A stretch of DNA of 64,000 nt from Allomesorhizobium sp043769475 (GTDB lineage: Bacteria > Pseudomonadota > Alphaproteobacteria > Rhizobiales > Rhizobiaceae). The stretch covers positions 3,286,001-3,350,000 of the forward strand of contig NZ_CP171729.1 in assembly GCF_043769475.1 (NCBI RefSeq), written 5' to 3'. The notes under the pieces were generated by a model that searched no databases, was not told where the DNA came from, and saw only the letters and a program-made list of their open reading frames with translations. Within the stretch, counting starts at the first letter, position 1. The number at the start of each line of letters is the position of its first letter. Position numbers and translations under genes: made by a program. This document shows positions 43,367 to 51,825 of this stretch, one piece after another.

Positions 43367-45238
43367 TCACTCCGCGGCCTGCCCCTTCAGGAGTGTCGGC
43401 TCCGCCGGGTCGCCGTCGATCAGGAAGCCGCCGGACTGCCTCTGCCACAATTGCCGGTAGAGGCCTCCGCGAGCGAGCAGTTCCTCGTGCGTCCCGTCCT
43501 CAACGACGTGCCCTTCGTCCATGACGACCAGCCGGTCCATTGCGGCGATGGTCGAGAGCCGGTGCGCGATTGCGATAACCGTCTTCCCTTCCATCAGCCG
43601 GTAGAGGTTCTCCTGGATGGCGGCCTCGACCTCGGAATCGAGCGCCGACGTCGCCTCGTCCAGGATCAGGATCGGCGCGTCCTTGAGCATGACCCGCGCA
43701 ATCGCGACGCGCTGCCTCTGGCCGCCGGAGAGCTTGACGCCGCGTTCGCCGACATGAGCGTCGAACCCCTTGCGCCCTTTCGGGTCGGCAAGGCTGTCGA
43801 TGAAGTCCAGCGCTTCGGCCCGCCGCGCGGCTTCCGCCATCATCTCCTCGGTGGCGTCCGGCCGCCCGTAGAGAATGTTGTCGCGCACCGAGCGGTGCAG
43901 AAGCGAGGTATCCTGCGTCACCACGCCGATATTGGCGCGCAGGCTGTCCTGCTTTACCGCCGAGATGTCCTGCCCGTCGATCAGGATACGGCCGCCTTCC
44001 AGGTCGTAGAAACGCAGGAGCAGATTGACCAGCGTCGACTTGCCTGCCCCCGATCGGCCGACAATACCGACCTTTTCGCCGCGACGAACATTGAGCGACA
44101 GGTCTTCGATGACGCCCCTCCGCTTGCCGTAATGGAACCGGACTTTCTCGAATTCGATCTCTCCTGCCTTCACCTCGATGTCCTCGGCGCCTGGACGATC
44201 CTCGACAAGGCGCGGCAGCGAGATCGAACCGATGCCGTCCTGCACGGTGCCGATATTCTCGAACAGGCCCGACATCTCCCACATGATCCATTGCGACATG
44301 CCCCAGAGCCGCAAGACCAGGCCGATCGCTACGGCGACCGCGCCGATGGTTACCGCCTCGTGGAGCCACAGCCAGATCGACAGCGCCCCGACCGAGAAGA
44401 GCAGCAGCGAATTGAGGATGTAGAGCGCCCCGTAGAGCTGGGTCACGAGCCGCATGGAACGGTAGACCGTGTCCATGAAAGTCGCCATGCCCTCCCGTGC
44501 GAAGGAAGCCTCTCGCCTGGCATGCGAAAACAGCTTCACGGTCTGGATGTTGGTGTAGCTGTCGACCACCCTGCCCGTCATGACCGAGCGGGCATCCGCC
44601 TGTTCTTGGGAAACCGCGCCGAGATACGGAATGAAGTAGCGCAGCAGTCCGACGTAGCACGCAAGCCAGACGGCGAGTGGCGCGGCCAGCCTCCAGTCGG
44701 ACGAGCCGACGATGAACAGCATGCCGAGGAAATAGACGACGACGTAGTTGAGGACATCGATCAGCTTGATGATGCATTCGCGCACCGCAAGCGCCGTCTG
44801 CATCAGCTTAGTGGCGATGCGGCCGGCGAACTCGTCCTGGTAGAATGTCATCGACTGCTTGAGCAGGTAGCGGTGCACCTGCCAGCGGATGCGCATCGGG
44901 TAGTTGCCCATCAATGTCTGCTGCGAAATCAGCGAATGCAGCAGCACCGTGCCCGGCAACGCAATCAGCACGATGAAGGCCATGCCGGCGAGTTTCCAGC
45001 CCTCGGTCTCCAGGAACGTCTCGCGGTTCTGCACCGACAGCCAGTCGACGATGTTGCCCAGGAAGGCGAACATCCAGACTTCGGTGATCGCGATCGCCGA
45101 CATCAGGATCGCGGCGGCGATGATGAAGGGCCAGGCACCCTTCGTGTAATGCAGGCAGAAGGCGACCAGCGTGTTCGGCGGTTCGACCGGTTCTTGCGGC
45201 GGAAATGGATCGAGCTTCTGTTCAAACCAGCGGAACAT
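43367..45238 (-). CDS. ABC exporter, fused permease and ATPase (upstream copy)
   Basis: 623 residues from the ATG at 45238 (MFRWFEQKLDPFPPQEPVEP); an upstream in-frame extension has no support. Six helices, then an ATPase domain with GRSGAGKST, LSGGQRQR and ILILDEATSALD. The C-terminal ends of both paralogues are alike (GGLYRQLWQRQSGGFL and GGLYAQLWKRQSGGFL). About 110 bases separate the two genes. The pair probably exports a lipid or hydrophobic compound; neither has an accessory MFP/OMF partner nearby. Confidence 0.9.
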   Translation of the reverse strand: MFRWFEQKLDPFPPQEPVEPPNTLVAFCLHYTKGAWPFIIAAAILMSAIAITEVWMFAFLGNIVDWLSVQNRETFLETEGWKLAGMAFIVLIALPGTVLLHSLISQQTLMGNYPMRIRWQVHRYLLKQSMTFYQDEFAGRIATKLMQTALAVRECIIKLIDVLNYVVVYFLGMLFIVGSSDWRLAAPLAVWLACYVGLLRYFIPYLGAVSQEQADARSVMTGRVVDSYTNIQTVKLFSHARREASFAREGMATFMDTVYRSMRLVTQLYGALYILNSLLLFSVGALSIWLWLHEAVTIGAVAVAIGLVLRLWGMSQWIMWEMSGLFENIGTVQDGIGSISLPRLVEDRPGAEDIEVKAGEIEFEKVRFHYGKRRGVIEDLSLNVRRGEKVGIVGRSGAGKSTLVNLLLRFYDLEGGRILIDGQDISAVKQDSLRANIGVVTQDTSLLHRSVRDNILYGRPDATEEMMAEAARRAEALDFIDSLADPKGRKGFDAHVGERGVKLSGGQRQRVAIARVMLKDAPILILDEATSALDSEVEAAIQENLYRLMEGKTVIAIAHRLSTIAAMDRLVVMDEGHVVEDGTHEELLARGGLYRQLWQRQSGGFLIDGDPAEPTLLKGQAAE

Positions 45239-45382
45239 GTGTCTTCGTCTTTCAAGGCGCTCATGCGACCGCAATAAAGGAGTCGCGGGCACGGAGCTAA
45301 GATGGATACTGGCCGGCCTGATTCCAGCGAAGATTCGGCCCCGACACCTTAATGGGTCGAGGCCGTTTCGCCGATCCGCCCG

Positions 45383-45709
45383 TCAAAGGTTCCTGACAAA
45401 CGGGTGGCGGCGCTCTTCCTTGGCCGGGTCGCGGAACACGTTGCGGACCCATCCCGCAACCATGCTGACGCGCGACGGCTTGGTCGGGAACGGGACCGCC
45501 TGTGACAGATCTACATCGGGAAGATTGCCCCGATGCGAGCGAGCAGCCCGGCCTGGCGGATGCGCCACCGGACTTCGACTGCCGATAACGAATTCCCACG
45601 CCGCGAGCTTTTCCCGGCTCGGGTTTGATGCACCGTCCACGGCCCGAAGGCTCTGGTGGCGCTCAAGTACGGAGGGGGCCTTTTGGCCCTTGTCGATATT
45701 GGAAGACAT
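45383..45709 (-). CDS. Uncharacterised small protein
   Basis: 108 residues from an ATG preceded by AAGGAA nine bases upstream. Sequence MSSNIDKGQKAPSVLERHQS at the start, then polar and Arg/Pro-rich to the end (VRNVFRDPAKEERRHPFV). No signal peptide or membrane segment; probably partly disordered. I do not recognise it. The ribosome site and protein-like composition favour a real gene, but no homologue is known to me. Confidence 0.5.
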   Translation of the reverse strand: MSSNIDKGQKAPSVLERHQSLRAVDGASNPSREKLAAWEFVIGSRSPVAHPPGRAARSHRGNLPDVDLSQAVPFPTKPSRVSMVAGWVRNVFRDPAKEERRHPFVRNL

Positions 45710-45774
45710 AGCAAGATTCCTTCGGAAACCATGAAAAGGTCCGGCGGGAATCGAGACGATGAAGCTTTGAAGTG

Positions 45775-45858
45775 TCAGGTAAAGCGTCGAACCGAAACCG
45801 CCAGGGCGCTGAGCCCGCGGATGGGGCGGTGGATATCTATGGTCATCATGAATTCCAT
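45775..45858 (-). CDS. Possible 27-residue small ORF with strong ribosome site
   Basis: ATG at 45858 is preceded by AAGGAGG at ideal spacing; the peptide is MEFMMTIDIHRPIRG followed by 12 more residues (LSALAVSVRRFT). Such a strong site before so short a frame is unusual. It lies 66 bases upstream of the 45383-45709 gene on the same strand and could be a leader peptide or a small functional protein. Confidence 0.4.
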   Translation of the reverse strand: MEFMMTIDIHRPIRGLSALAVSVRRFT

Positions 45859-45994
45859 GTCCGCCTCCTTCGGTTCGAGTTGACAATGGCGGCTCTATAG
45901 ACCCATTCGGCCATTTTGACCATGCGGAAGATCGCGATCCCGGCAAAGCCGCAGGTTGTGTTGCGGTTTGGCCACTAATTAGCAGGAGGCCATA

Positions 45995-46453
45995 TTGGCG
46001 GATGGCATTCGCATCGCGCTCTACCAGCCGGACATAGCCGGCAACACCGGCACGATCCTGCGCATGGCCGCTTGCCTCGGGCTTGCCGTCGACATCATAG
46101 AGCCGGCCGGCTTCGATCTTTCCGACCGCAATCTCCGCCGCGCCGGCATGGATTATCTCGAAATGGCGGCGCTGACCCGCCATGTCGACTTTGCGAGCTT
46201 CGAGGACTGGCGGCGCGGCGCGAAAAGACGCCTGCTGCTGTTCTCGACCAAGGCCTCCCTGCCCTACACCGCGTTCCGGTTCGCAGACGGCGACATCCTC
46301 CTGTTCGGGCGCAGATCGGCCGGCGTGCCGGACCACGTCCGCGACGCCGCCGACGAACGCCTGCTGATCCCGATGAAGGGCGGCGGACGCAGCCTGAACG
46401 TCGCGCTCAGCGCCGCGATGGCTGCCGGCGAAGCGATCAGGCAGATCGGCTGA
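45995..46453 (+). CDS. trmL: tRNA (cytidine/uridine(34)-2'-O)-methyltransferase TrmL
   Basis: 152 residues of the SPOUT knot fold, the normal TrmL length. Motif 1 IALYQPDIAGNTGTILRMAAC, motif 2 around LLFGRRSAGVPDHV and motif 3 LIPMKGGGRSLNVALSAAMA are all present. It methylates the wobble nucleotide of tRNA-Leu isoacceptors. The start is a TTG with AGGAGG seven bases before it; no ATG is available upstream in frame. Monocistronic, followed by soxR. Confidence 0.93.
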   Translation: MADGIRIALYQPDIAGNTGTILRMAACLGLAVDIIEPAGFDLSDRNLRRAGMDYLEMAALTRHVDFASFEDWRRGAKRRLLLFSTKASLPYTAFRFADGDILLFGRRSAGVPDHVRDAADERLLIPMKGGGRSLNVALSAAMAAGEAIRQIG

Positions 46454-46587
46454 CGACAATGTGAACCGGACGCCGACGCGCCACGCATAATCTCCGCATC
46501 TGCCCGCACCTGCGCAAAAGCCTACCCTTGCCTCCACGAACATTGTTCTTCCCTTCGATTTGCGCTCTCAGGGACAGCTTGCTACAA

Positions 46588-46605
46588 CCTCGACTTAAGT
46601 TGAGG
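46588..46605 (+). promoter_or_regulatory. SoxR operator (soxbox-like) in the soxR promoter
   Basis: CCTCGACTTAAGTTGAGG is an 18-base near-perfect palindrome that matches the known SoxR operator pattern CCTCAA-N-TT..TTGAGG. It ends 16 bases before the soxR ATG, with TTGCTACA just upstream as possible -35 element, so the gene probably controls itself. Confidence 0.8.
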
Positions 46606-46621
46606 TCAAGCGGAAATCGGC

Positions 46622-47071
46622 ATGGCGAAAGAACTGACGGTCGGCCAGGTTGCGGCCCGGAGCGGAGTGGCGGTCTCGGCCCTGCATTTCTACGAGGCGA
46701 AGGGGCTGATCCAAAGCCACCGAACCGCCGGCAACCAGCGCCGCTACGGCGGCGATGTGCTGCGCAGGGTCGCGCTCATCAAGGTGGCGCAGGAGGTCGG
46801 CATTTCGCTGGCCGAAATCGGCAAGGCGCTTGCCTCGCTGCCCGGCGGCCGGACGCCGACGCGCGACGACTGGAGCGTTCTGTCGCAGCAATGGGCCGCC
46901 GATCTCGATCGCCGGATTCTCCAACTTCAGAAGTTGCGCGACGGACTGACCGACTGCATCGGCTGCGGCTGTCTGTCGATCGACCGCTGCAAATTGCGCA
47001 ATCCGGGAGACCGGCTGGCCGAGGAAGGCCCGGGCCCGCGGCGGCTGGTGGTCGCGCCTAGGGTGTACTGA
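46622..47071 (+). CDS. soxR: Redox-sensing MerR-family activator SoxR
   Basis: 149 residues: MerR winged helix (about 5-75: LTVGQVAARSGVAVSALHFYEAKGL, RTAGNQRRY), dimerisation helix, and the [2Fe-2S] cluster motif CIGCGCLSIDRC (Cys112, 115, 117, 123). SoxR is turned on when redox-cycling compounds oxidise its cluster. In non-enteric bacteria it controls efflux pumps and oxidoreductases directly rather than soxS. Only its own promoter carries an obvious soxbox here, so targets lie outside the window. Confidence 0.95.
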   Translation: MAKELTVGQVAARSGVAVSALHFYEAKGLIQSHRTAGNQRRYGGDVLRRVALIKVAQEVGISLAEIGKALASLPGGRTPTRDDWSVLSQQWAADLDRRILQLQKLRDGLTDCIGCGCLSIDRCKLRNPGDRLAEEGPGPRRLVVAPRVY

Positions 47072-47148
47072 GATTCAGGTCAGGCCGAGCCGGAATCGAA
47101 GATGGGCGCGCAGCTTCCATTCGCAGGCCGGCATCAACTGAGTACATC

Positions 47149-47406
47149 CTAATCCGAACTCGGCAGGCGCCTGATGGTGAACTCGATCACGTCGCCCGGG
47201 CGCTCGAACCAGCTTTCGATGGAGGTCCAGTAGGCCTGCTTCGGCCAGCGGTCGAACCATTCCTTGGCCTTCTTGCGGGCATCGCTGCGCGGCAGGACGA
47301 AAGTCTCGCGCAAGAACCCGTCGCGGGGCATACGCCCGCCCTCGGCCCGGCCTTGATCGAGCCTTTTCTTTAGACCATCGAGCGGCGGCCGCGACGGAGT
47401 GCGCAC
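47149..47406 (-). CDS. Uncharacterised small protein
   Basis: 85 residues from a GTG start preceded by AAGGAG. The N-terminus is basic (SRPPLDGLKKRLDQGRAEGG); the rest has FVLPRSDARKKAKEWFDRWPKQAYWTSIESW and ends IEFTIRRLPSSD. The aromatic- and basic-rich centre suggests nucleic acid or partner binding, but this is weak. I know similar short proteins in rhizobia near hemF. Cytoplasmic. Confidence 0.7.
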   Translation of the reverse strand: MRTPSRPPLDGLKKRLDQGRAEGGRMPRDGFLRETFVLPRSDARKKAKEWFDRWPKQAYWTSIESWFERPGDVIEFTIRRLPSSD

Positions 47407-47515
47407 AGGAACTCCTTGACCCTGAACAATTAGAGATTAGGGATCGCGCCGGAAAAAACGAGTCATTTTTGCATGCCCGCGGGCTGCGGGAACGGCCAGG
47501 ATGCGGAGACGGCGC

Positions 47516-48430
47516 ATGGAACGCCCCGAAATACCGGCTGGGCTGCCGGAAGACATCGAAGACAGGAAGGCCGCGGCGCGGACTTGGTTCGAGGAACTGC
47601 GCGACCGCATCTGTGCAGGGCTCGAGAAGATAGAGGACGACCTCGCCGGCCCTCAGTCGTCATGGGCAGCCGGCCGTTTCGAACGCACTCCGTGGCAGCG
47701 CGATGAAGGCGAAGGCGGTGGCGGAACCATGTCGATGATGCGCGGCCGCGTGTTCGAGAAGGTCGGCGTCCATACATCGACGGTCTACGGCGAGTTCTCG
47801 CCTGAATTCCGAAAGCAGATGCCCGGCGGTGAGGAAGACCCGCGCTTCTGGGCGAGCGGCATTTCCCTGATCGCCCACCCGTGGAACCCGAACGTCCCGG
47901 CAGTGCACATGAACACGCGCATGGTGGTTGCCTCACGCCATTGGTTCGGCGGCGGCGCCGACCTCACGCCTGTGCTCGATCGGCGGCGCACGCAGGACGA
48001 TCCCGACACAATCGCCTTTCACAAGGCCATGCAGTTTGCCTGCGCGAAAAACGCCCGCGTCGCCGATTACGAAAAATACAAAGCCTGGTGCGACGAGTAT
48101 TTTTACCTCCCTCACCGGAACGAATCGCGTGGGATCGGCGGCATTTTCTTTGATTGGCTGCATTCGCCCGAGGAGAGCGGCGGCTGGGACGCTGACTTCC
48201 GCTTCGTTCAGGATGTCGGCCGCTCGTTCCTCGTCGTTTACCAGCATCTGGTGCGCAACAACTTCAACCTGAACTGGACCGACGGCGACCGTGAGGAACA
48301 GCTTGTCCGGCGCGGCCGTTATGTCGAGTTCAACCTGCTTTACGACCGCGGCACCATCTTCGGCCTGAAGACCGGCGGCAACGTCAACTCGATCCTGTCG
48401 AGCCTGCCGCCGGAAGTGAAGTGGCCATAG
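47516..48430 (+). CDS. hemF: Oxygen-dependent coproporphyrinogen III oxidase
   Basis: 304 residues, full length. It decarboxylates coproporphyrinogen III to protoporphyrinogen IX in haem synthesis, using O2. Motifs: GGGGTMSMMRGRVFEKVGVHTSTVYG, RMVVASRHWFGGGADLTPV, HRNESRGIGGIFFD and RRGRYVEFNLLYDRGTIFGLKTGGNV. The ATG at 47516 follows GGAG; an ATG at 47501 is possible. Divergent from the small 47149-47406 gene. Confidence 0.97.
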   Translation: MERPEIPAGLPEDIEDRKAAARTWFEELRDRICAGLEKIEDDLAGPQSSWAAGRFERTPWQRDEGEGGGGTMSMMRGRVFEKVGVHTSTVYGEFSPEFRKQMPGGEEDPRFWASGISLIAHPWNPNVPAVHMNTRMVVASRHWFGGGADLTPVLDRRRTQDDPDTIAFHKAMQFACAKNARVADYEKYKAWCDEYFYLPHRNESRGIGGIFFDWLHSPEESGGWDADFRFVQDVGRSFLVVYQHLVRNNFNLNWTDGDREEQLVRRGRYVEFNLLYDRGTIFGLKTGGNVNSILSSLPPEVKWP

Positions 48431-48625
48431 CCCGTGACCTTCGGGACACACCGGCCCCGCTTCGTCCCGGATCATCAAATCGTGTGATGAGTAGCCGGCA
48501 AGAGACCGCTATAAGCAAACCAGGTTGGGGCAAGGCGAATTTCCCGCAGGCATGTCGGCTGCGGCTGGCATCATGGCGGGACGGCAGGCTCCAAATTTGA
48601 AATGTTTAGCTGACAGGGTCGGCCA

Positions 48626-49534
48626 ATGGCCAGAAACTGCATCATCGGCTTGCTGTCGATCATCATCACCTTGGGTTTCGGGAGCTTGGGCAATGCCAGC
48701 GACCTGTCTGATTGCGACCGCAACAGACCGCCGGGAAAGATCGCGGCGGCGGCAAAGAAAAACCCTGCCCTCATCGCGGAGACACGGCAGTCTTGCGCCG
48801 ATCTCTCTCCGGCAAGGGAGGCGGCCGTGCCCGTAGCTCCGGACCGCTCGGGCGGCGCAGGCGACAGGTTGCTCCCGGCCGCTGACGCATCGGCGATCGA
48901 ACGGTCGGACCGCTTCCTCGTCCTGCGCAGGCAGCCGAAACAGGCGACGGCCGATACCCTGGTGCTGCTGCACGGCTCCGGCGGAGACGAAACGACGCTG
49001 ATGGACCTTGCCTCGCGCATCGATCCCCGCGCTGTCTTGATGGGCATTCGCGGCCGGCTCATTCAGGACGGCGTGACCCGCTGGTATCGTCGCTTGACGC
49101 CGACCCGTTTCGACCAGAACGACATCCGCTCCGAAGCCGGAGCCTTTGCGGCTTTTCTGCGCGACGCTGTCGAAGCGAAGAAACTCGATCTCGCGCACAC
49201 CACCTTCATCGGATATTCGAACGGCGCCAACCTCCTGGCCGCGATGGCGCTGCTGCATCCCGGAATTGTCGAGCGCGCGGTGCTGCTGCGCCCGATGTCG
49301 GTGCTGGAAAGCATTCCCGAGGTGGATCTGTCCGGCGCGCATTTCCTCACCGTCGCCGGCGCCGCCGACGGCACCTACGCGCCGTTCGCCCCCGCGCTTG
49401 AAACGATGCTGCGCGAGCATGGCGGCCGCGTCGACGCACGCACGATCGCTTCGGGACACGATCTCGGCAACGACGACGCTGCAGTCGTCAGCGAATGGCT
49501 CGCCCTCTCCAGCGCCGTCTCGTTCAACCGCTGA
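48626..49534 (+). CDS. Secreted alpha/beta-hydrolase, phospholipase/carboxylesterase type
   Basis: 302 residues. A signal peptide of about 24 residues ends at GNAS; a polar region precedes the hydrolase domain (about 95-300). The catalytic triad is Ser198 in FIGYSNGANLL, Asp248 in AGAADGTYAP and His278 in ASGHDLG; LLHGSGGDETTL forms the oxyanion hole. Similarity is to YpfH/LysoPLA-type esterases. It should act in the periplasm or outside. The N-terminal 70 residues are unusual for the family, which is normally cytoplasmic. Confidence 0.85.
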   Translation: MARNCIIGLLSIIITLGFGSLGNASDLSDCDRNRPPGKIAAAAKKNPALIAETRQSCADLSPAREAAVPVAPDRSGGAGDRLLPAADASAIERSDRFLVLRRQPKQATADTLVLLHGSGGDETTLMDLASRIDPRAVLMGIRGRLIQDGVTRWYRRLTPTRFDQNDIRSEAGAFAAFLRDAVEAKKLDLAHTTFIGYSNGANLLAAMALLHPGIVERAVLLRPMSVLESIPEVDLSGAHFLTVAGAADGTYAPFAPALETMLREHGGRVDARTIASGHDLGNDDAAVVSEWLALSSAVSFNR

Positions 49535-49663
49535 CCAGAGCGCTGATCCGGCCCGGGCGGACAAGACACTTTCACGCTTCCACGGAAAATTCCCACCCTC
49601 GGCAACTTATCGCCGAATTCCATGTTATTCTGTTTCCCGCCAGAAACGAGAAAGGAGAAACCG

Positions 49664-49849
49664 ATGAAGGAATTTCACTGCGGATCGCTCGTTCCAGGCT
49701 GCGACTGGCACACGCGCCACGAGGAAGAGGCCGAAATTATGCGGCGCGCCGTCGAACACATGCGCGAGATACATGGCGAGACGATTATTCGCGAGACGAT
49801 GATAGAAGCAATTCGCTCGCGCATTGAAAAAGTTCGGGATGCCGCCTGA
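49664..49849 (+). CDS. DUF1059-family small protein
   Basis: 61 residues with an AAAGGAG ribosome site. The pattern FHCGSLVPGCDWHTRHEEEAEIM with paired Cys and His, followed by a helix (RRAVEHMREIHGET), is the DUF1059 layout, which may bind a metal through the Cys/His set. Function unknown. The frame upstream to 49622 lacks a start with support. Confidence 0.85.
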   Translation: MKEFHCGSLVPGCDWHTRHEEEAEIMRRAVEHMREIHGETIIRETMIEAIRSRIEKVRDAA

Positions 49850-49930
49850 AACGGCTTATTCAACAACTGGTTAGACCCGCAATCCGATTCTGCGCGCGAA
49901 CAAATTGAATCGGATCGTCAGCCACTTGAA

Positions 49931-51196
49931 TCAGTTTCTCAAGAGTGACGTGGCGCGTTCGATGAGCGCGCCGCGATCCGGCAGGAAACCCTCTTCAACC
50001 CATTGTTTTTCCAAGTCGCGCATGATCTCTCCGAGGCGCGGTCCTGCTTCGGCGCCCAAGGCCGCGAGGTCGCGGCCCCTGATCGGGAATTCCGGTTTCT
50101 GCCAGCCCTCGGCGTAGGCCAGCAGGCGCGAATATCCGCCCGCTTCAATCAGCGCCTTGTCGTCTTCCGCCCCGCGGCTTCTCGCCGAGGACAGCGCCAG
50201 CCGCAAGCGGTCGATGAAGCCGCGGCGGTCGCTTCGATACAACTGCCGGGCCAGGGCATCCTCCGGCAAGGACGAGACTGGCTGAACCGTTCGAGCCCAA
50301 TTCGTCAGCCGTTCCGCCTCCGCGTTCGACAATCTCAGCCGTTCCGCCAATCCCGCCATCCGGGTGGCATCCGGCGGCACGATGGCCATGAGGCGCAGCA
50401 GCGGATCGGCTGCCCAGCCCAATTCCAGTTCGGCCTTGACCAGCGGATGAATGGCGTCGATGCCCCACTTTTCGCTTTCCGGCAAAACGCGGGTCAATAC
50501 GCCGGCTTGCCGCATCCAGAGCAGCGCACGCGACGGGTCGGGCGCCGAAAGCAGCTTCTTCAGTTCGTTCCAGACGCGCTCCGCCGAAAGCTGGTCGAGC
50601 CCCTCCTTCAGCCGCGCGCACGCCTTCAACCCCTCGGCGTCCGGTCGTCCCGCTCCATACCAGGCGAAGAAACGGAAGAACCGCAGGATGCGCAGATAGT
50701 CCTCGCGGATGCGATCCTCGGGCTCGCCGATGAAGCGCAGGGTGCGGCTTTCGATGTCGGCCAGTCCGCCGACCAGGTCGACCACGGTTCCGTCCGCCTC
50801 CGCGTAAAGCGCGTTGATGGTGAAGTCGCGCCTCTGCGCGTCTTCGGCCCAGTCGCGCCCGAACCGCACCTTCGCGCGCCGCCCGTCCGTCTCGACGTCG
50901 GCGCGCAATGTCGTGACCTCGTACGGCTTGCCGCCGGCGATCGCCGTAATCGTGCCATGCTCGGCCCCAGTCGGCACGGCCTTGAAGCCCGCGGCTTCCA
51001 CCCGGCGCACCGTCTCGTCGGGCAGGTTGGTTGTGGCGATATCTATGTCGGCAACCGGTTCGGCAAAAAGCGCGTTGCGGACCGCGCCGCCGGCGATGCG
51101 CGCCTCCTCGCCTTGTGCGGAAAGCGCCTTAAGCAAGCGCTGCAATTCATCCCTGGCGAGCCAGTTCGCGCCGGCGATCACTGTTGTTCCGGTCAC
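49931..51196 (-). CDS. cca: CCA tRNA nucleotidyltransferase
   Basis: 421 residues from a GTG at 51196. Class II nucleotidyltransferase fold: GGAVRNALF, the DxD-type metal site VADIDIATTNL, RRDFTINALY and RIREDYLRILRFFRF are all visible. It adds or repairs the 3'-CCA of tRNAs. The GTG overlaps the restored NUDIX stop codon (GTGA), as expected for an operon. In the sequence as given, the reading frame is continuous with the NUDIX gene upstream because of an extra G, predicting a 630-residue fusion. Confidence 0.93.
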   Translation of the reverse strand: MTGTTVIAGANWLARDELQRLLKALSAQGEEARIAGGAVRNALFAEPVADIDIATTNLPDETVRRVEAAGFKAVPTGAEHGTITAIAGGKPYEVTTLRADVETDGRRAKVRFGRDWAEDAQRRDFTINALYAEADGTVVDLVGGLADIESRTLRFIGEPEDRIREDYLRILRFFRFFAWYGAGRPDAEGLKACARLKEGLDQLSAERVWNELKKLLSAPDPSRALLWMRQAGVLTRVLPESEKWGIDAIHPLVKAELELGWAADPLLRLMAIVPPDATRMAGLAERLRLSNAEAERLTNWARTVQPVSSLPEDALARQLYRSDRRGFIDRLRLALSSARSRGAEDDKALIEAGGYSRLLAYAEGWQKPEFPIRGRDLAALGAEAGPRLGEIMRDLEKQWVEEGFLPDRGALIERATSLLRN

Positions 51197-51823
51197 GTAT
51201 AGAGCCTCTCGTAAAGCGTGCGGATGATGCCCGCCGTCACCCCCCCATATTCGCCGCCCGCCATAGGGCATGTCGTAGTAGAACCACTCCTTGTCGTCCC
51301 ACATCCGGCTGCCGCGCTCATGATTGGCCGGATCCATCAAGAAGCGCAGCGGCACCTCGAACGCGGCATCCACCTCATGCTCGTTGATGGTCAGGTGAAA
51401 TCCGGGCCGGACGATGCCGAGAACAGGCGCGATGCGATAACCGCTGCCCGCCACATAGTCCGGGATCCGGCCGATGATCTCGATATGCTCGGCGTCGAGC
51501 CCGATCTCCTCCATCGTCTCGCGCAGCGCCGCATGCTCCGGCGTCGGATCGGTAGCGTCGATGCGTCCGCCCGGGAAGGCCACCTGACCGGAATGGCTGC
51601 GCAGCTTTTCCGCTCGCTTCGTCAATATCACGGTTGCCTCGTCGCCATGGTCGACGACCGGGACGAGCACCGCCGCATCGCGCAGGTCGGTCCGCCGGAT
51701 CAGATGTCCGTGCTGCGGATTGAAGCGGTGATCGCCGTACTCCTCATCGTCGACGACGCGTTCGGCGGTCGCGCGCTGCCGGAAATCGGCGGCCGAATAG
51801 GGCATGGGAACAAAAGCATCCAC
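51193..51823 (-). CDS. NUDIX CoA diphosphatase, frameshifted into cca
   Basis: About 209 residues from a GTG start. The NUDIX box is GGRIDATDPTPEHAALRETMEEIGLD (about 86-111), with the CoA-type UPF0035 sequence LTKRAEKLRSHSGQVAFPGG before it, so it should cleave CoA or NADH-type substrates. The ending GGRRIWG should continue VTAGIIRTLYERLYT and stop, but the C-run at 51240-51246 has seven bases where six would keep that frame. As given, the end reads GGDGGHHPHALREALY and runs into cca. It follows the DUF1285 gene by two bases. Confidence 0.85.
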
Positions 51824-51825
51824 GG

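Noticed and set aside
41276..45277. 449- and 761-residue plus-strand frames opposite the ABC exporters
   Set aside because: Antisense of the ABC genes; their similarity to each other only mirrors the paralogy on the other strand.
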